From NCBI RefSeq assembly GCF_024679245.1, contig NC_090174.1:45528688-45592687 (forward strand): 64,000 nt of DNA, written 5' to 3'. The notes beneath the pieces are model-generated. The model saw only the letters and a program-made list of their open reading frames with translations, made no database searches and was not told where the DNA came from. A program made the translations under genes and the position numbers. Shown piece by piece: positions 33,978-51,400 of this stretch (position 1 is its first letter; each line of letters starts with the position of its first letter). The DNA comes from Pseudorasbora parva (lineage: Eukaryota > Chordata > Actinopteri > Cypriniformes > Gobionidae).

Positions 33978-34587
33978 TATTTGTAGATATGTGCCTTTTG
34001 CCCCATGAGCCTTTTCTGTTGGGTAAAAGACCCCCTCTTCACCTCATACATTTATTTAATGAACCACTTTTATAATATATTTTCACACAAAACATTTTGC
34101 TCCATCAATGTTCAATACAAACATATATATTTTTTCTGCAGTCATACACTTTTGGAGTAGTGAAAAGCACGTTTTTTCTTAAGGTGTGCCTTAAGCCTTG
34201 TTTTACCCTATACTTTATAAAATTAAGTACTTATTTTTTTGTAAGGGCCATTTGTGGTGAAGCATTAGGGTGGTTCAAAGAAAAGATTTCTCACATACAG
34301 AACCTGTTCTTCAACTTTGCGATATTGGGGCCTACTCTGTATGGTTGTGCTGTGTTTTTTGTGTGTGTTTTTTTTCAACATCTGCTCCATACTGCAAGCA
34401 TGCAGAAACATGCTTAAAAGGAAAATACGCTGAAGAATGTGAATCACTCGTTTACTGATGCAGTATGTCAGTTTTTAATTAGTTGTAATATTTGTATCTG
34501 TAAAGCTCCCAGATTTGTGTTTGACATTCAAGTCTCTCCCACAACATGAAATCAAACTCTTCTGATATTTTCACTCTCATTTTCCAG
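33978..34587. other. Spacer upstream of GT6 gene 2
   Basis: AT-rich; no repeat end recognised. A T/C-rich stretch ends in TTTTCCAG at 34,580-34,587 and may be the acceptor of a 5' UTR exon. If so, the promoter lies upstream and is not identified. Confidence 0.4.
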
Positions 34588-34637
34588 ATCAATCCATCAA
34601 GTGAATTCAGAAACAAGACCCAGCTGCTCCGACAACA
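34588..34637 (+). other. GT6 gene 2, probable 5' UTR
   Basis: Fifty bases from the acceptor-like TTTTCCAG to the ATG at 34638. The ATG context is CAACAATGC (A at -3), and no upstream ATG lies in this stretch. Confidence 0.55.
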
Positions 34638-39432
<4,795 letters not shown>

Positions 39433-39653
39433 TTTGCATTATGTTTCACACAACAAGCATCATTTCCCTGTCCCTTAGCTTTGAGACATAAACTGGTCTA
39501 ACTATAACAAAGCATTGTGAGTCAAAAATACATTGCAAGCACATAAGGTTTCCACAGGGAAATCAGTTTTGAATATGACAGAATATTTTGGATACCTGAA
39601 GTCCTGATTAAATAATGTACCATAATATGTTTCAGATGTATGATGGATAAGTT

Positions 39654-39659
39654 AATAAA
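39654..39659 (+). terminator. Poly(A) signal of GT6 gene 2
   Basis: AATAAA about 220 bases after the stop codon, in AAGTTAATAAAGATGC. Confidence 0.65.
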
Positions 39660-39765
39660 GATGCTATGTAATATAATGGTTTTCACTTTGTGAGCAATTA
39701 CAGAAGACATCAGAATGTCTGTAAGCAAATCAAAATCAGAGATTTAAGCGCTTAGGTGTAGATAG

Positions 39766-40060
39766 GTTTTCAATCAATCAATCAACTTTATTTATATAGC
39801 GCTTTTAAAATGACAATTGTTTCAAAGCAGCTTCACAGTGTTAAACAGAACAATATTGCAACAAAATTTGATTTGGCTCGTTTGATTTGGATAGTTTATA
39901 GAATTGTTAACTTAGAAAAGGTTTTATTATTAAAATATGTGTATTTTTCCTTTAACTTGTCCGGTCAAAACATTAAGGCATTTTATTCTATAACATAGCC
40001 TATCACATATCATAGCTGCTTCAAAATAACATTGATTGTGAAAAGCGCTATAAATTACTT
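39766..40060 (+). mobile_element. Retroelement 3' tail, CAATCAATCAATCAA-TTTATTTATATAGCGC type
   Basis: CAATCAATCAATCAA followed by CTTTATTTATATAGCGCTTT and a TTTCAAAGCAGCTTCACAGT segment. This is a widespread fish sequence associated with non-LTR retrotransposon/SINE ends. A decayed second AAAAGCGCTATAAAT occurs near 40,040. No coding part. Confidence 0.6.
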
Positions 40061-40088
40061 ATCAGTTAAATAATTCAGCCTTCTGATC

Positions 40089-40582
40089 TAGCCTAGAAAT
40101 CTAGACGCACCCTAGCGGCAGCAAATCTGCCCCCGAGTGTCGTCTAGCAAATCTCAATACCCTTCTGAGCTGTAAACGCCAAACTGGTCGGGCCAATCGA
40201 ATCCTGTATAGAGTCGGTGGGCGGGGCTTCACATAACGACGTCCGGGCTGCGCTTGCGTGCTTCTAGTAAACATAAAAACTGGCGAACGGCGGTCTTTCG
40301 AATCAGCTTTGACCGCGACTCTGGAAGACTTGGAGTTATTCTTAAAAAGGGAAGATGTGTTCGAGTTTTGCCGACCAGATACGGAGAATGTTTAATCTAT
40401 CAACCGTCTATGCTATCAACGAGCTCCATTTCACCTTCATTGCTCTGGTTGGTTGTAGCACTATCCTATCGCGTTCAGAGGGAGTTTGAAAGACAACCGT
40501 TTATCCCACCCCTCGGATTGAGCCCTGTCAATGGTGAGTTTCCAGACCAAACATCTTGATGTGGGTCTGGCTTGTCAGGCTA
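40089..40582 (-). mobile_element. MITE with perfect 9-bp target duplication, copy 2 (inverted)
   Basis: Begins TAGCCTAGAAATCTAGACGC and ends with GTCTGGCTTGTCAGGCTA, the reverse of the copies at 37679 and 55243. Flanked by CTTCTGATC at 40080-40088 and 40583-40591. Lies just 3' of GT6 gene 2. Confidence 0.9.
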
Positions 40583-40591
40583 CTTCTGATC

Positions 40592-40869
40592 CATAAGAAA
40601 TAGCCAAAAATGGTAACCATAAGAACATATTAATTAGAAATGGGACGGGTTCAAATAAACTAGGTTGGGACTTTTACTGGGAAAGAAACATACAAACGTG
40701 AACATTTACTGTTGCAGTCAGAACTAAGGTGAAGGTGCCCATGTCTTGTATTGTATCTATCTCTTTATTTAGACAAATGTGAGTTATGTGATTAATAAGC
40801 TTGTTAGCTTGCAAATCAACCATTCAAAAGCAGTCCATTTATGGGCACAATGTTGATTTTTCAATACGT
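40592..40869. other. Short spacer
   Basis: No feature recognised between the MITE and the Tc1 remnant. Confidence 0.4.
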
Positions 40870-41974
40870 GAAATGAATAACACTGATTAACTCTTTATCA
40901 TGTTAGTGGGTATGATATATTTGGCAGCAAGTGAACATTTTGTCCACAAGTTGATGTGTTAGAAGTAGAAAAATGGGCAAATGTAAGGATTTGAGCAAGT
41001 TTGACAATGGCCAAATTGTGATGGCTAGGGTCAGATCATCTCCAAAACTGCAGCTCTTGTGGGGTGTTCCCGGTCTGCAGTGGTCAGTATCTATCATAAT
41101 TGGTCCAAGGAAAGAACAGTGGTGAACCGGCGACAGGGTCATGGGCGGCCAAGGCTCATTGATGCACTTGGGGAGCGAAGGCTGGGCTCAAGAAGTTAAT
41201 GCTCAATTGCTCAAGAAGTAAATGCTGGTTCTGATAGAAAGGTGTCAGAATACACAATGCTTTGCATTTTGTTGCGTATGAGACTGCACAGTGCCCATGC
41301 TACCCCTGTTCACAGCCGAAAGCGCCAATGTACGTGAACATCAGAACTGGACCACAGCAATGGAAGAAAGTGGCCTGGTCTGATGAATCACATTTTCTTT
41401 TGCATCATGTGGATGGCCGGGTGTGTGTACGTCGCTTACCTGGGGAACACATGGCACCTGGATGCACTATGGGAAGAAGGCAAGCCAGCGGAGGCAGTGT
41501 GATGCTTTGTACAATGTTCTGCTTTGAAACCTTGGGCCCTGCCATCCATGTGGATGTTACTTTGACACGTACCACCTTCCTAAGCATTGTTGCAGACCAT
41601 GTACACCCGTTCATGGAAACGGTATTCCTTAGTGGCCGTGGCCTCTTTCAGCAGGATAATGTGTCCTGCCACGAAACAAACAAAAAAATTCAGGAATGGT
41701 TTGCACAAGTTTGAGGTGAGGTATTGACTTGCCCTCCAAATTCCCCAGACCTCAATCCAATCGAGCATCTGTGGGATGTGCTAAACAAACAAGTCTGATC
41801 TATGGAGACCCCACCTTGCAACTAGGACATAAAGAATCTGCTGCTAACATCTTGGTGCCAGATAACACACAGCATACCTTATAGTGGAGTCCATGCATTG
41901 ATGGGTCAGGGCTGCTTTGGCAGCAAAAGGGGAACTAAAACAATATTAGGTCATAATGTTATGCCTGATCGGTG
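40870..41974 (+). mobile_element. Tc1-like remnant
   Basis: The right end CATAATGTTATGCCTGATCG followed by GTG and TA is well preserved. The left terminal repeat is degenerate (only GATTAACTC...ATGTTAGTGGG recognisable). The interior is a decayed plus-strand transposase (41262-41808). Clearly the oldest Tc1-type copy in the window. Confidence 0.78.
41262..41808 (+). pseudogene. Tc1-like transposase fragment
   Basis: KKVAWSDESHFLLHHVDG holds the first Asp and GLFQQDNVSCHETNK the second. After a stop at 41712-41714 the sequence continues in another frame with [13 protein letters not shown], which holds the Glu. The N-terminal HTH region upstream (from about 40,977) is broken by deletions. Confidence 0.8.
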
Positions 41975-44859
41975 TATATTGCCCAACCCATACCGTTTTG
42001 CAAAAGCATAAAGAGTAATCAACGTGGAATTTCCCAAAGTCTAGCAGGAGAGGGCGCTGTTTAACAAGGGGTGAATTTAGGTGAAATCTGTAAGTGCTTA
42101 ACACTTTAAACTGCTTAGTTAGTGATTAAACTCTTCTCTTGATGATGACTGCGTGTTAGATCTCCACGACAGGAATATCAGATATTAGATCCGACCTGAA
42201 AGTCCAATCCCTGCCAGAAGCTGGAGACGAAGTGATGATAATAAAAAGAACAGAGTTTATTTTGCGTATCAATGCTTCAATGCTCAGACTTAGTCTGGAT
42301 GTCTAATGCTCATACTCAGATGAAGTCTGACAAATACAAACACAAAAAAGTATTATAACACAGCGAAAACAATGGAATATTACTGCTTCACTCACAACAT
42401 CGTCGTGTGGTGTTAAAAACCTTCAAATTGAGTCTCTTATCTCTTAATTCATAAAGACAAACGGAAACCGCACAATCATAGGATTAAACAACAATAGAAA
42501 GGAAACAATAGGCTATACAGAAAGCAATATAGGCCTAAAAGATGAAAACAACATAACAAATAATAAAATGATGAATAGGCTAGATGATAAATCAAATGAC
42601 AACTAAGTAAATGACTAATGAAATAATTATAAGTAATAATAAAAATTAAATCATACAAAAACTAAGAAAATACAACACATCTGTATGGTTGTTCTCTCAA
42701 ATTAACACACACATGTTGCTACTGAGAATCCCTAAATCACTTTCCAAAGCAGAAAAAGGCTCACATGAAGCCAATTAGCAATGCAACATTTAATTTCATA
42801 TATAATGAAATGTTGTTTGTGTATGTTTAAGATAAATTATATTATCGTGTTGTTAATGATAATTGCATGCATGATTTTCTTTTCCAATTTTCCCTCAATC
42901 TTTTCTATTTCTATAAGGAACAATTTATAAGAACGATTAATATTGTGAAAGCCTGGCTGATCATCATCAAAAAGCTCACGATTTGTACCTATAGCCTATA
43001 CTTTCCAATTTCTTTGATTATGTGTTCATGGCTTTCAAAAAATAGGCTGTTCAGCTAAAATAATAATAACTTCCTCAAGAATATTACATGAAGTATAGTG
43101 AATATATTCTCCTAAGTCCAAGCATACACATTTATAAAACTTTATTTAAAAAAACGTTTCCATAAAAGGGACAAAACATGAGATTTTTAAGATGTATATT
43201 ACTAGAATTTATTATTTTTATAGTTTCAACCAGGCATAATCAAGTACCTTTAATGAAGAACTCTAAGAACCCCCTGGACTATAAATTATTATTAAACCCA
43301 TGTGAAATAGCACTTCACTAAAATAAAAACTGTACTTTACTGCTCTGTTACAACTGAATGCATGTATTTTTTCCTATTACGTTACAATTTCACTTAAAAG
43401 TGAAAAGTATGTCACTGTGACAAATCATTTATAATTTATTTTAAATATATATTAAAAAAAAAAAATCTTGATCCAACTAGTAAGCCAATATATCATGCGC
43501 TTACATAGTTTAAGTTTCCTTTTATTTAAACAGCTAATGAAATGTATTTTAGTATACTGATAAGGTTGCAGTTTTTAGAAGAACAGTTGACAAAAAAATA
43601 CAAATGTTTTAATTTCCCCATTGTCTTGTAATGCCAAACCTGTGTGACTTTCTTCAGTGGGTCACAAAAAGAGAAGTTCTAGACTAAAGAATGTTCATGC
43701 TTTTCCCAGCCATCATGGAAGTAGATAAGAACCCTTTCCACGTTCCAAAAATGACAACAACAACAAAAAATCATGAACAGTATATATATCAACAAGAAAG
43801 CATCATAAAAATAGTCCATACAAGTCCATGTTTTAAATTTTCTGAAATGATATGAGGCTATGTAGAACACAGCTTGACACATATGGTGCCCATTCACTTT
43901 CTCAACACTCTTAAAGGTGGGGTATAGGTCAGCCTTTAAAAGATGACAAGGCTGATTTAATGCCGACAGAATGTTCAGGCTTTTTTGGGTGAACTATCCC
44001 TTTCAGACACTTTCAACTAGTAATGTGTTTTTTAATAACTATCACTGTAGATGAACTTGAGTTAAGTGTAAACAAGGTTTTGTTTCGATTATTAGTTTAA
44101 AAATCATTATAAGCCTATTCAAATCTCAAACCACTGTAAAATGATCTACTGATAATCTTAGCTGAAAATATTCTGCATATTGGTTTCAGTTTACCATCAG
44201 CTTTAAACTTTGTTTAAAGATGATTCTCCAAATATATTATAGAATTAATTTACATACCATTTTACTTTATAAAATTATATGTGGTTAAAATACTTTTTCC
44301 CCATTAAATGCAATGTATCACGGTCTCTAATTTATATATTATTGTGTTTTTGGAGCAACATAAAGTGTAATAATGGGAGTAATAATTGCCAACATTTTCA
44401 TAATATCTAATAATTCATAGGAATATTGATATGTAATTTCTTTCCCTATCCACTTGTGTCATAAGGGGTTTCATAAGTTTCATAAGTGCTAAATTTTGTC
44501 ATTTTTAAAGACCAAGGCAACAAATGGCATCTCTGAAAAGCCCTGAATGTGCTCTTTACAGGACACCCAGACTTAAAAATGTGACATGTATGGTGTCAGA
44601 GAAATTCATTCTCTGTCCTGATATAATAATGTCCTGATTGTCCTCGTACCTGGACTGTGGCACTGCAGGAGTTTAAATGATTAAAATAATTACTGTTTTA
44701 CTTTCACTCAAGTATGTTGTGAGAGTGTAAACGTTTTGACATAGTATCTGTACTTTAACTTAGGTTGGCTACAATTTCACAATATTTTTACACCACTGAA
44801 TGAACCGCTTCATCATAGTCCCTTTGCAAAAGTAATACTAACGCTCTTGCAAAAAACAG
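41975..44859. other. Intergenic, no gene recognised
   Basis: AT-rich. One TTAA-type MITE end is visible (GGGTGAACTATCCCTTT at about 43,989; possible partner TTAAAGGTGGGG near 43,911). A T-poor, GA-rich stretch at 42,050-42,260 (AGGAGAGGGCGC, CCAGAAGCTGGAGACG) looks repeat-derived but is not identified. Confidence 0.4.
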
Positions 44860-45073
44860 CGCGTGTGGCTTTAAGAGATGGGTGGGCGTGGCTTCGGGCG
44901 CACTGACCTCAGCGAGGTAGTTTCTATTCAGTTGCGTTACTAAAACACCTGTAAGCGCTCAATAGGGAGCTATCGATTACGCGAGTGTGTGGAACCATTT
45001 TGAATTGTTTTAAAACCCAGGTTGTGCTTTGAACTGCATTAAGGGGGATAGCGGCAGGACTGGTTTACCAAAT
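44860..45073 (+). promoter_or_regulatory. rnf128: Putative rnf128 promoter and 5' UTR
   Basis: More GC-rich than its surroundings, with CpGs and a GGTGGGCGTGGC box (about 44,881) of the Sp1/KLF type. No clear TATA box at the expected distance. The start site was inferred only from position upstream of the rnf128 ATG. Confidence 0.45.
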
Positions 45074-45497
45074 ATGGGGCCTCTTGCGAGTCGGGATGTG
45101 TTTTCGTGGCTACTGGTGGCCTCGGTTCTCCAGGTGTCGAGTGTGCGCTTGGCGCAGGCCAGTTACCTGTGCACTGCATACCTGAACATCTCATACACCC
45201 TTCCTGAAACGAACCGAACAACCTGGCGTCGAGAAGAAATGGGACTGTATGGGCAAGACTCCCCCAAATATTCTGTCCAGGGGGATCTGTATTTAGCCCA
45301 TCCGACATATGGCTGTGACGATGACACTGCTTATAACCGACCGAACGATTCCACGGGCTGGATCGCATTAATCCAACGCGGAAACGGGTGCACTTTCAGC
45401 GATAAAATTAACATCGCGGCAATGAAGGGAGCTGTAGCTGCTATCATTTTCAATGACTACGGGGCAGAAAATCGAGTCATCCAGATGTCCCACCCAG
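45074..45497 (+). CDS. rnf128: rnf128 exon 1: signal peptide and most of PA domain
   Basis: Ends MSHPG at CACCCAG/GTACGT, phase 1. Contains two N-glycosylation sequons (NIS, NRT). An in-frame ATG 45 bases upstream would add MNCIKGDSGRTGLPN, which would bury the hydrophobic core of the signal peptide. Confidence 0.93.
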
Positions 45498-48400
45498 GTA
45501 CGTTATGTGACCCAACGGATTATTTAGGACCACAGATGAGCTGCGGAACTTTTTAGACGGTCCTGTATATGTCTTTTTGCCATGTCTATTTATTCCGGTT
45601 AATTCTGGTCTCTAATAGGTGCCAGTTGTACTCTAACCCGGGCGCGTTGTGTAAGTTGTGTAAACTTGACGGCTGATACAGCTAGAATCGTGTCCGTAGG
45701 ACCTTTTCGAAGCGGAAGCGCGCACACTCTGCCCTCGCCTGTCCAGGATATAAAAAATAAGCTGGACTAAAACCGCAATTTAGATTTGTTTTTAAAGCAC
45801 AAACCCACTCACTGATCATCAGGAGGAGAAATTCGCTGCCTAATGACTCACTTTTAAGATGACCTGTAATAAATGTGTTTTATCACATTGCCATGTTGTA
45901 AAACTTTAAGGGTGCGTATATACATATGTTACAATTTATTTTTTGTTTTTAAATATTTATTTGTACTAAATTAAAAAATAAAAATGAATGAATAACGTCG
46001 TTAAACTAATTAAAAAATAAATGTTGCCAAATATACATAGGCCAACACCATACATTTCAGTTAACGTTATTTCGATTAACAAAATAGTTTAGCCATATAC
46101 CAGGTTTATTTTATCCGTCACAGTTTTTTGTCATGCAAACATGCGTTTCCATCTGTTAAAAAAAAATGCAAGGTCCGCACCTCGCGAAACTCTTTCTTGA
46201 CCACTGTTTTTGACACGTTGCATAATTTCCTCATCCTTAATTTTTTTTTTTTTTTTTTTTTGGTTACGTGTGGGTAAACATTGCATGTTTGTTGACGACT
46301 CTGCTCTTTCCGTCTCAACCATCAGGTCGTTAAGCGCAACGGTGTGTGTTTTGGTTTGCGCATGTGTGCTGCTTGTGTTTTCAGTATCGTCTCTTTGGTG
46401 GGTTTCTAGGCACGAGCATCGTTGCAGTCATGATTAGCAACCACCGTGGGATAGAGCTGGTCCAGTTGCTAGTCAAGGGCGTGCCCGTTTCCATAGCAAT
46501 AGAGGTCGGGAAGCAGCACGGTCCCTGGATGAGTCACTATTCGGTGTTTTTCGTCTCCATCTCTTTCTTCATCGTCACTGCGGCGACTGTTGGATACTTC
46601 ATCTTCTACTCCGCGAGGAGACTGACTGGCCTCAGACAGCAAAACCGCAAACAGGTACAGCCCAAGACTCACGTGGATGGCTGCTGATTTGATGAGCTAT
46701 GATCTATGGTCAATCTACTACTTTAACATAGTAGCCTACATAGTTTCGCTCAAAACACTTTATTAATAGAAGTACATCCTCAGAAATCAATCGAAAAAGA
46801 AAAAAAGGAATAAATGGTAAAATAAACACTATTTGAATGATATTCTAAATATTTTTTTACACTACAAGTTATAATTGAACAATAATATGTTTTGTGTAAA
46901 CCCTGACTACACAAAATAATAATGCACAGGGAAGTGCAATGGGTTCTCATATTTGCACTAATTCAAAAGTTTTTATTTTATTATTTTATTATTATGTATT
47001 GTAAATGTTTTTATTCCAGGCTGCATTAAATAGATTAGTTACAGGAACGGCATTTTTAGATTTCTAATTAAAATAAATCCTGTTTATTTATTAAAGAATC
47101 CTGAAAAAAATGCATCACGCTTTCCACAAAAATATTAAGCAGCACAGCAGTTTACAACATTGACTGAAACTGAGTGTTTCACCCCTTCCTTTAAAATCCA
47201 TCTCATGTCAATCTTGAGTACCTATAGAGTAGTATTGCATCCTTCATATCTCCGAAAAGTCTTTAGTTTTATTATATTTATAAAAGAAATATAGGCTGTA
47301 CCGAGTCTTTCCGGGGAAAAAAAACGAGCGGCTGGAGGCGTATGGTGCGACTAAACCTTAGCAGTAGCAAGCAAAACGGTTTTGCACGTCAGACTAGTGT
47401 AATGTTATATATAGAACAACAATGGAGTAACCGTTAGCGCATTTGAATGATGAAGCACGCTTTGTGAGAACGCTAGGTTTATGTTTGGGTGGTTTTACAA
47501 TAAACAAACTGACACCTATATTGGTCAGCTAAACAAATGTATTTAATCACACACGCCATAGATGCACACACACATGCGCCATTGATAAATTAACTAACGT
47601 TATACACGATCGTGTCGTTTACTGATGTTTACTTACACGACGATAGCCAACAACAGACATTTGAAGCAGTTTTACTCACCGCCAGGACCGTGAACCTTTA
47701 TCGCTGGGACCGCTCCGTCAAAAACACACTTCTTTGGTAACTGTTGATTTCGTGATGTCCTGTGACAGCAGTGACCGCTCAGATCCACTTTTGCGACACG
47801 ACTGAAGCGTATGTTGTGACGCTTCCCGTCATTTCTGCGTTCAAATCGGTTCAAATGCAGCGCTGCCTTCCCGGAATGCTGTGCTGAAGCGTTGAAGTCG
47901 CTTGATGTCACCCATAGGAATAAAGTGGAGCGCGGTGCGACAGACGTGTTGCACGGACTAGTGGATCTGCTGCACCTGAGAGCAGTGTTTATGGGCGGCG
48001 TGCATCTAGTCACGCGCGCGCACACCCTTCCGGGAGAAGAGCCCGTATGGCCCATACAAGGACCTTCCGCTCTATCGACGTCAAGCGGACCCATACTCAA
48101 AAACTCTCAGAAACTTGTGAAAAACCGGAAGGAGTATTTTTGACACAGAAATACTCCATCAAACGTCCAATATTAGTTTTTGAAACTTTGTCTATGTTTA
48201 GGATGGGAATCCAAGTCTTTAACAGAGTAAAAAGCTCAGTATGCATGAAACAGCATTTCACCCCCCCTTTAATAAGAAATGTTTTTAAGGACCAAATCAG
48301 CATATTAGAATGATTTCTGAAGGAACATGTGACACTGAAGACTGGCGTAATGAGTAATGGAGTAAAGGCTGCAACATACTCTGCAAGAACAGAGAAAAAA

Positions 48401-51400
48401 GTTCGCACTCCCAGGGCTGCAAGAACAAAATGACATCATTTTGTTCTCGCAGCCCTGGTTTGGGAGTTCCTGCAGCAAGCGTCACAACATCACGCTTCAG
48501 TCGTGTCGCAATAGTGGATCTCCACAGTCACTGCTGTCACAGGACTTCACCAAATCAACAAGAAGTGTGTTTTTGACGGAGCGGCCCCAGCGATAAAGGT
48601 TTGGTCCTGCTTTGGAAGCAGGCGGTGAGTAAAACTGCTTCAAATGTCTGTTGTTGGCTATCGCCGCGTAAGTAAACATCAGTAAACAACACGATCGTGT
48701 ATAACGTTAGTTAATTTATCAATGGAGCATGCGATGTATGGTGTGTTTTTAAATTACATTTGTTTAGCTGACTAATATAGGTGTCAGTTTGTTTATTGTA
48801 AAACCACCCAAACATAAACCTAGCGTTCTCACAAAGCGTGCTTCGTCATTCAAATGCGCTAACATTACACCATTGGTTTTTTTTTTATATACACTATCTG
48901 ACATGCAAAACCGTTTTGCCTGCTACTGCTAAGGTTTAGTCGAATACAATAGTCCATAAACCAAATCATGTCATCATAAACATCAAGTAAACAAATTCAA
49001 ATGTTGACAGGTTACTACAGTACATACCACAGAGACGGACGTCCTGCTGCTGCTGTTTCTCCTGTTCAATTTATTTCATCCTCTGGATCTGATTCTGGAT
49101 CATATCTGTATTAGCTGAATCTGATTGATAGCCATGGTTTATCAGGGTAACGTTTTCTTTTCCACACATGAGGATGTCAGCTTTCAGAAGCTCTCGTGCA
49201 GCAGCTGCACGCTCGTCATTCTTTAGCTCCGCCCACACAATACACCTCCATCCGCTCCGTTTCTCCATTTCTTTTATAAATATAATAAAACTAAAGACTT
49301 TTCGGAGATATGAAGGATGCAATACTACTCTATAGGTACTCAAGATTGACATGAGATTGACTGAAACTGAGTGCCCCCCCCCCCCCCCCCCCCTTAAGAA
49401 AATCAAACTATCAATATCGGTGGATGATATTCTGAATAATTGGTCATTGGTAGAAAAAATGTAGTATGTCTGCATCCTTTTTTTTTTACTGTACTACTTT
49501 TGATAAAATAAACTTCTTTTAGAATATTGTAAATGGTAGCATATAGCAAACTTTTGAATGGTAGTAGTTCAGATCATTTCAGTGGGTTTGTACTGCACAC
49601 TACAATTTTTGTTAACCAAAGATTGATAACCACATTCAAATGTCAAGTGAACCTCTTCAAAGACAATAGACAGACTACACCAAAACGGGAAATGAGAAAA
49701 ATGGCTTCAGTTTTTTTTTGGATGAAACTTTGTTTGCTTTCATATTAATTTAGTTGCGATGTTTTTTCCTTTAAAGAATTAGTCAACCTCAAAATAGCTA
49801 TGTTAGACAAACAAACAAAAATTTAAGGAGGTCTATAAAATATGCGATTACCATTAAGTAACTCGTAGAGACATTGATATATGCTGTTTATAAGTCAAAG
49901 CTTTTTGTTTAGAGCCAGGATTTTCTGTTTTTTTCTGGTTCTGGTTTTTCCACCAGAGCTGCTTACAAACATTTAGTGCTCTGTGGTTAATTCAAATGTG
50001 ACCTATGTTCTTGAACCTTGATTAAATAACGGCGGGGTATTAAATAACGTTGTGACAATTGTGATAAGACTTTCCTGTTTATCAAAATCACCATTTTTGA
50101 TATTTCCATTAGTGACTGTTATTATCCTTACAGGTGTTATTGACAGAAACAACAATAATAGAAAAGCCATCGACTTCAGTTACTTATTAATACAGACGAT
50201 AGTTGATCTGTCTGGTAAGTGGTTGTATAAACAAGACTATTTGAGAACATTACTAAAAACAGATGTCAAATTCCAACTACTGACTTGTGTGATCCAGTTA
50301 TGATTCTATAAAACCACATTTGTTCTGAACATCACACATGCATAGTTCTATACTCAATGCTTGCTTGTTTATTTATCTGATATAACTAGTTTCTGACTGG
50401 TTGGTCTGGTTTCACAGTACTAGGTTCTGAGATCATCCTTTTTTTACTTCAATGTCATCACTGTATGTGTATGAGTTTAATTCAATAACAGAATTAGGTT
50501 TAAGTTTAGTATCAAGGGAATGTTTGGCCTTGGATAAAGTTTAACTAAAATCAAAGCCCATCTGAGATTATTACAGACACACAGAAGGTTCACAGGCACA
50601 CAGTCCAATACTGGGATTTTGTTTACAGAGGGGAATACCATGGAATATTTAAGATTACTAAACTTAACAGACTTTACTGTGCTCAAAAAGTACCTTTTTT
50701 TGTAGTTGTTATTTTTAGCTTGAGGTAAAATAGGAAGAAAAGAATAAAAGTAAAGTTAGTCTTTGTTGAACTTTAGCAGGCCAAGATCCCTTTCAAACCC
50801 ATTGAGCTTTACTAACCACATCTCAGCAACGGCCTGGTTACACAGGTTTGTGCTTCAGAACTTAAAGGAAATAAAAGAAATATGCTGTGTGCATCTTGTC
50901 CAAGCTCCTGACATTGTAGTGCTACATTAATGTTCTAAGAAACCCAGCAAGACCAATGCCGCCCATACACTAAACAATTGGTTTATCTTCTAGTCAAAAC
51001 ACATTTCATGCTACTGGACTTGGGTTGCAGATATATTTATCCTGCATTGGCGCTTCTTTCAGATCTCATCTTTGATCATTCAAAAAAAGCGATCGTCTCT
51101 TGCCTGAATGAGCTCAGATTTTAGGCTTATGTCCACAATCTCCATTTGCTGTCGCTGAGCGGAATTTCAGGGCTTATTCATATAGTGTGTGGGCAGCATA
51201 AGCTTCTGCAGATGATCTAGAACAAAAGTCCATGTCACATCCCTCTTTGAGTCGCTCCAGTGGCTACCTGTAGCCACCTGCTTAAATGTAAAGGTTTCGA
51301 CGATGGCCATCAGGACTGCCATTTGATGTGCAGACTATAAGAGTATGTTCCATCCCACCATATATGGCCAGCGAATGAACAGAAACTATTCCTCCAAAAC

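Larger units (their letters stand above)
47191..49397. mobile_element. 2.2-kb TTAA-bounded inverted repeat (foldback element)
   Basis: Several segments recur in inverse order: 47200-47295 with 49265-49370, 47380-47560 with 48735-48910, and 47640-47830 with 48480-48640. Arms therefore pair over most of about 0.7 kb, around a loop near 47,890-48,480. The right end is a C-tract followed by TTAA (49394-49397). The left end has TTAA at 47191-47194 preceded by TGACTGAAACTGAGTG, an end motif in flipped orientation. The right arm has about 300 bases absent from the left arm (49,0xx-49,270). Confidence 0.8.

Noticed and set aside
45039..45368. Minus-strand ORF over rnf128 exon 1
   Set aside because: Shadow of a well supported exon on the plus strand.
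47672..48100. 142-codon minus-strand ORF
   Set aside because: Lies in the foldback element of rnf128 intron 2; its sequence repeats in the other arm and shows no domain.
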